DNA of 64,000 nt from Thermoplasmatales archaeon (lineage in GTDB: Archaea; Thermoplasmatota; Thermoplasmata; Thermoplasmatales; Thermoplasmataceae), in assembly GCA_014874365.1 (NCBI GenBank), contig JACWAH010000026.1:62001-126000 (forward strand). Direction: 5' to 3'. The translations under genes and the position numbers were made by a program. How positions within the stretch are numbered: the stretch's first letter is position 1; every line of letters begins with the position of its first letter. Shown here piece by piece: positions 60,753-64,000 of the stretch. The notes under the pieces were generated by a model. That model saw only the letters and a program-made list of their open reading frames with translations, ran no database searches and was not told the DNA's origin.

Positions 60753-60924
60753 CCTCCAATTTATTGTCCTCTGTAATTTACGCTAATAAATATCTTGTAT
60801 TTAAATATTTTACAGTAGGGGGGTATATGTACAATATCTATGTGCCACTATATAAGCGGGCTGGCTTAGGTCCTTCTTTCATTCCTATATGTATATATTT
60901 GTATATATATAGTTATAATACAAC
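60753..60924. promoter_or_regulatory. speD promoter region, A+T-rich
   Basis: On the minus strand, AATATTTAAATAC about 45 bases before speD is a strong TATA element. The rest contains alternating TATATA tracts (60890-60915) with no gene. No defined operator was seen. Confidence 0.5.
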
Positions 60925-61686
60925 TTATAATTCTTCAATGTTTATCTTGACCCCTGGATGCACTAAAATGAGGTTTTCCAGCCTCGCCGATTCATAAGTG
61001 AAACGTCTTCTCGAAACAATTATAGTGGAATTTACCCCTCTTTGAGCTGCATCAAATGCGCTTTCCATTGACCCAAATTCATTGATGCATTCCTTCTTGA
61101 TTTGAGCAATTACAAAGTGGGAGAGTTCTCCTATGGTGCAGGTATAAGCCTCGTTTCCCTCAATTCTCTTCCTTACTTCGAAAATCAATTCGTCCGTGTC
61201 GCTGGATTCGTCGATGTCAGCAATTACGATAATCTTGACTGAAGCTGGTTTAAGAGGGATTATTCCTTGAATTAGAGACACTCCAGTCACCCCTTTGTTT
61301 TTGGATTTGACTGTACAAACCGCAATAGAACCGGACCTTTCCGTTAATGAGGCATGAAGGAAACCATTCTTCATCTGAAGGAATACTTTGTCCCCTTTCT
61401 TCAAATCGGAATCGGCAAATGCTTCCCATATCTGGGTGTTGTCCAGAGCGGATAGTGTCTTTGATATCTGGTCCCTCATGGATTTTAACCCATTATAAAG
61501 GAATTCAACACCCGTTTGCGTAATCCTGTTTTCTTCGTTGACGTATCCTGATTTCCTTAAGTTTTTCAGGTGATAAGAAACTGCCTGCCGGGTTATTCCA
61601 ATATCTTTTGATATGTTTGAAGGCACAATCTGCCCTTCCAGCGATCTTGACAGGATTATCAATTGGGTAATTCCCGGTTCGTCCAC
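60925..61686 (-). CDS. winged-helix (MarR/ArsR-like) transcription regulator with C-terminal ligand-like domain
   Basis: The N-terminal 80 residues are a winged helix: ISKDIGITRQAVSYHLKNLRKSGYVNEENRITQTGVEFLY. The C-terminal 170 residues are an unassigned alpha-beta region (KVFLQMKNGFLHASLTERSGSIA; GIIPLKPASVKIIVIADID; IGELSHFVIAQIKKE), similar in layout to archaeal regulators with DUF7839-like effector domains; I cannot confirm this. Start is GTG, about 28 bases after an AT-rich TATA (ATTAAAAAGTTAATAG). It is divergent from lipB, so it may control lipB and itself. Confidence 0.75.
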   Translation of the reverse strand: MDEPGITQLIILSRSLEGQIVPSNISKDIGITRQAVSYHLKNLRKSGYVNEENRITQTGVEFLYNGLKSMRDQISKTLSALDNTQIWEAFADSDLKKGDKVFLQMKNGFLHASLTERSGSIAVCTVKSKNKGVTGVSLIQGIIPLKPASVKIIVIADIDESSDTDELIFEVRKRIEGNEAYTCTIGELSHFVIAQIKKECINEFGSMESAFDAAQRGVNSTIIVSRRRFTYESARLENLILVHPGVKINIEEL

Positions 61687-61739
61687 GGGTTGTTATTCCA
61701 ATGAAACCTATTAACTTTTTAATCGCCTATAATCAAACG

Positions 61740-61747
61740 ATTTATAG
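61740..61747 (+). promoter_or_regulatory. TATA box of lipB (leaderless)
   Basis: ATTTATAG centred about 24 bases before ATG 61767 fits leaderless expression. The 80-base intergenic region also holds the regulator's promoter. An imperfect repeat, ATCGCCTATAATC and CGATTTATAGCC, could be an operator. Confidence 0.45.
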
Positions 61748-61766
61748 CCTGATACAATTCGATTGA

Positions 61767-62441
61767 ATGCCTATTGGTAGTCTCGTGACAGATTACTTTT
61801 CTCTTGATTACAATCTTTTCCTGCGATTACAGGATCGGCTGATCCACATGAGGCAGGAGTCTGAAATTCATGATTCTGTGTTAGCCGTTTTTCATAATCA
61901 CGTTTTTACGGCCGGCATCAGGTTTAAAGAAACGGACATTGAAGATCGCCAGACCCAGATTGTGAGATTGGACAGGGGCGGCTCTGTAACCTACCATGGC
62001 CCGGGCCAGATCAATGTATACCCGATAGTCAACATAGAGGATAAGAGATTTACACTTAGATCTTACATGCTGTTGCTCCAGAATTCTGTTGAACTGACTT
62101 TGAGAAATTACGGTATTGAAGCTGAGAGTCAGATCGGCGATCATTTGGGGACCTGGGTCAACGACAAGAAGATTTGTTCTTACGGGGTTTCAGTACAGAA
62201 AGGGGTCACGGGCCATGGCCTTTCCCTGAATGTCAGGACTGACATGAACTATTTCGGAAAAATAAAACCATGCGGGTTCCCCTTTGGGATTATGTGCAAA
62301 ATGGAGGATTTCAATCATGATATCCCAAATAACCGTGAAATTGCACAAAATTTGATGGCAAACATAACGAAGAACCTAAATATTGAAAATTATAATATTA
62401 TAAAAAATGTGGACTCGTTGAAGTCCATACTTGATGTCTAA
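61767..62441 (+). CDS. lipB: lipoyl(octanoyl)transferase LipB
   Basis: LipB moves an octanoyl group from acyl carrier protein to lipoyl domains. All signature blocks occur: LDRGGSVTYHGPGQINVYP, GTWVNDKKICSYGVSVQKGVTGHGLSLNV with the catalytic lysine, and KPCGFPFG with the catalytic cysteine. Length of 224 residues is standard. It is preceded by a leaderless TATA. LipB is rare in archaea, which usually take up or salvage lipoate through LplA or use LipM, and they lack the fatty-acid carrier that donates the octanoyl group, so its donor is unclear. No LipA or 2-oxoacid dehydrogenase genes are in the window. Confidence 0.92.
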   Translation: MPIGSLVTDYFSLDYNLFLRLQDRLIHMRQESEIHDSVLAVFHNHVFTAGIRFKETDIEDRQTQIVRLDRGGSVTYHGPGQINVYPIVNIEDKRFTLRSYMLLLQNSVELTLRNYGIEAESQIGDHLGTWVNDKKICSYGVSVQKGVTGHGLSLNVRTDMNYFGKIKPCGFPFGIMCKMEDFNHDIPNNREIAQNLMANITKNLNIENYNIIKNVDSLKSILDV

Positions 62442-63988
62442 TGCACTATTGTCTGGGATTGCTCTCTCAGGAACTGCTGAAGATAGTAGAAAGATCCGGT
62501 TCCTTTGCCGGATACCCCGCTCATTTTCCATCCTACGAACGGTTGTGACCCCACCATTGCGCCCGTAGAGCCTCCGACTGACCGGTTGGCGTATATTACT
62601 CCTACATCCACATTCTTAAAGTAATAATCTATCTCCTCTTCGCTCTCCGAGAATATGCCGCCGGTCAGGCCGTAATCCGATCTGTTTATCTCCTCTATTG
62701 CGGCCTTTACGCTGTCAATCTTCTTCACTGCCAGTATTGGAAGGAAAAGCTCGTCCTTGATGACAAACGAATCATTCTTGAGATCAGATATTATGGTTGG
62801 GTAACAGTAGTATCCTTCTCCATCTTTCACTCTACCTCCTGCCTGAACCTTTCCTTCTGCCGGAAGTTTGCCCATTAATTCCTTAAATTTTGTAAAGGCT
62901 TCCTTATTGACCACTGGGGTTATAAATGCGGATCTTCCTCTTGGGTCCGAAGGTTCCTCACTCTTTGTACGCTTCAGGAGACCTTCCATAAATACATTAT
63001 ACACATCTTTGTGTACATAAGCGACTGAGCAGGCGCTGCATTTCTGCCCAGAGTAACCAAATGCGGATCTGAAAACTCCTTCAATTGCCTTAACAATATT
63101 CGCCTTGTCGGAAACGATAATCGCGTCCTTGCCGCCCATTTCAGTTATGACAACTTTTGGGGATTCCATGTTGGCTTTGTGGAATATCCTGAGACCTGTT
63201 TCCCTTGAACCCGTGAACAATATTCCACTTACTCTCTTATCGGTCACGAGGGGGTCTCCGATACTACTGCCGCTTCCGGAAAGAAAGGCAAGATTCTCTT
63301 TTGGAACACCGGCCTCATGCATGAGTCTTACAAACAGGTAAGAAGTGAGCGGGATATCGCTGGATGGTTTTAGGATTACAGAATTGCCGACTAATAAGGG
63401 GGCAGATGTCATTCCTACTGTAATTGAGAAGAAGTTAAACGGGGCAATTACCGCAAAAACACCATATGGTTTCATTATGCTGAGGCTCTCCTCGTTCTTG
63501 TATGCCTTTCCAATGAATTTCACAAAACCTTCATTTTCTAATAGATTAAGGGCATAATATCGCAGGAAATCTATCGCTTCGTCAACATCTCCCATGGCCT
63601 CGTATCTGTTCTTACCGTTTTCCCAGGCAAGCAACGCGGAAAACTCGTATTTCCTTTTTGAGAGTAACTCCGCTGCGTTAAGGAAAATCTGCGCTCTGGC
63701 CAGGTGCCCGAGTTCGAACCACTTTCTATATGACTTACTTAGAATTCCAAGCGCCTTGTCAAGTGTTTCCATGCTGGCATTTTGCATCTTTAGTATTTCT
63801 TTCCCGTTTATCGGTGAGGTATCAATAATTTTCCTTTCTTCAACAACATCGTCAACAACAATGTTAGGATATTCTTTTCCAAAGTATTTTTCGCACTCCT
63901 TCAGAGCTTTTTCGTACTTTGCGTGAAACTCTTCTTCTTTGCTGGATTCCCTGTACTTCAATACCGTGTTCTCATTTAGGAATGGCAT
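62438..63988 (-). CDS. pruA: delta-1-pyrroline-5-carboxylate dehydrogenase (aldehyde dehydrogenase)
   Basis: PruA oxidises glutamate gamma-semialdehyde to glutamate in proline catabolism. The catalytic cysteine lies in FGYSGQKCSACS (about C317) and the general-base glutamate in VVITEMGGKDAI. VIAPFNFFSITVGMTSAPLLVGN is the PruA-type NAD/substrate loop, and AWENGKNRYEA with DEAIDFLRYY is typical of P5CDH. The open frame reaches a TTG at 63994, but ATG 63988 gives the natural start. Together with gdhA this could feed proline to 2-oxoglutarate. Proline dehydrogenase is not visible in this window. Confidence 0.92.
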   Translation of the reverse strand: MPFLNENTVLKYRESSKEEEFHAKYEKALKECEKYFGKEYPNIVVDDVVEERKIIDTSPINGKEILKMQNASMETLDKALGILSKSYRKWFELGHLARAQIFLNAAELLSKRKYEFSALLAWENGKNRYEAMGDVDEAIDFLRYYALNLLENEGFVKFIGKAYKNEESLSIMKPYGVFAVIAPFNFFSITVGMTSAPLLVGNSVILKPSSDIPLTSYLFVRLMHEAGVPKENLAFLSGSGSSIGDPLVTDKRVSGILFTGSRETGLRIFHKANMESPKVVITEMGGKDAIIVSDKANIVKAIEGVFRSAFGYSGQKCSACSVAYVHKDVYNVFMEGLLKRTKSEEPSDPRGRSAFITPVVNKEAFTKFKELMGKLPAEGKVQAGGRVKDGEGYYCYPTIISDLKNDSFVIKDELFLPILAVKKIDSVKAAIEEINRSDYGLTGGIFSESEEEIDYYFKNVDVGVIYANRSVGGSTGAMVGSQPFVGWKMSGVSGKGTGSFYYLQQFLREQSQTIVH

Positions 63989-64000
63989 ATTCAAGTATCA

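Noticed and set aside
60880-60920. Alternating TATATA tract resembling a repeat or multiple promoters
   Set aside because: Simple low-complexity A+T sequence in a promoter region, without repeat units or other signal.
1-64000. CRISPR array, IS elements or prophage
   Set aside because: No regularly spaced repeats, no intact transposase or integrase and no tRNA-flanking direct repeat could be found by eye at tRNA-Arg.

Overview
The window is a contiguous piece of an archaeal chromosome, most likely from a Thermoplasmata (Thermoplasmatales-like) euryarchaeon. Archaeal markers include the L7Ae-S28e-L24e-Ndk-aIF5B cluster, the exosome subunit Csl4 next to an LSm protein, archaeosine synthase ArcS, Elp3, an archaeal PheRS alpha chain and TATA-box promoters. 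Many TATA boxes lie only 23-27 bases before the start codon (NRAMP, DUF364-like gene, 58-aa gene, 113-aa gene, LipB), which points to widespread leaderless transcription, as in Thermoplasmatales. Genes inside operons instead carry GGAGG/GGTG ribosome sites. The genus assignment is inference.

Layout. 0-5 kb: Elp3, a tRNA-Arg(CCG), a decayed region with a broken ArsR-family regulator, and a YcaQ/AlkZ-type DNA glycosylase relative. 5-14.5 kb: protoporphyrinogen oxidase, an atypical NRAMP transporter with a DtxR-like palindrome upstream, an MFS transporter, then a PLP decarboxylase divergent from a DUF364-like protein and an APH-fold kinase, and a second MFS transporter. This looks like metal handling or small-molecule synthesis. 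14.7-15.3 kb: two small unknown proteins, one of 58 aa. 15.5-31 kb: a sugar and glycosylation island with sugar epimerases, a heptose-7-phosphate kinase (HddA-like), GtrA and GT2 proteins, a DapA-family enzyme, three very large polytopic membrane proteins (one DUF2079) and phosphoheptose isomerase GmhA.

31-39.8 kb: a diiron heme-oxygenase-like protein, a HerA/VirD4-like ATPase downstream of citrate synthase, an SDR, a serine-less esterase homologue, GTP cyclohydrolase II and an ABC-2 exporter. 39.9-48.2 kb: a tightly packed seven-gene minus-strand operon: giant carboxypeptidase-regulatory-domain surface protein, two small proteins, MoxR ATPase, DUF58 protein, polytopic membrane protein and an amidohydrolase. 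This is the best candidate here for an uncharacterised system, probably chaperone-assisted assembly of a cell-surface complex.

48.5-64 kb: MetE-like methyltransferase, ArcS, csl4-microprotein-lsm, a GT4, glutamate dehydrogenase with a dyad operator and an intrinsic-type terminator, PheS, an unknown 201-aa gene with a dyad-rich promoter, the ribosomal cluster, SpeD, a winged-helix regulator divergent from LipB, and delta-1-pyrroline-5-carboxylate dehydrogenase.

No CRISPR array, rRNA, intact insertion sequence or integrase was seen.
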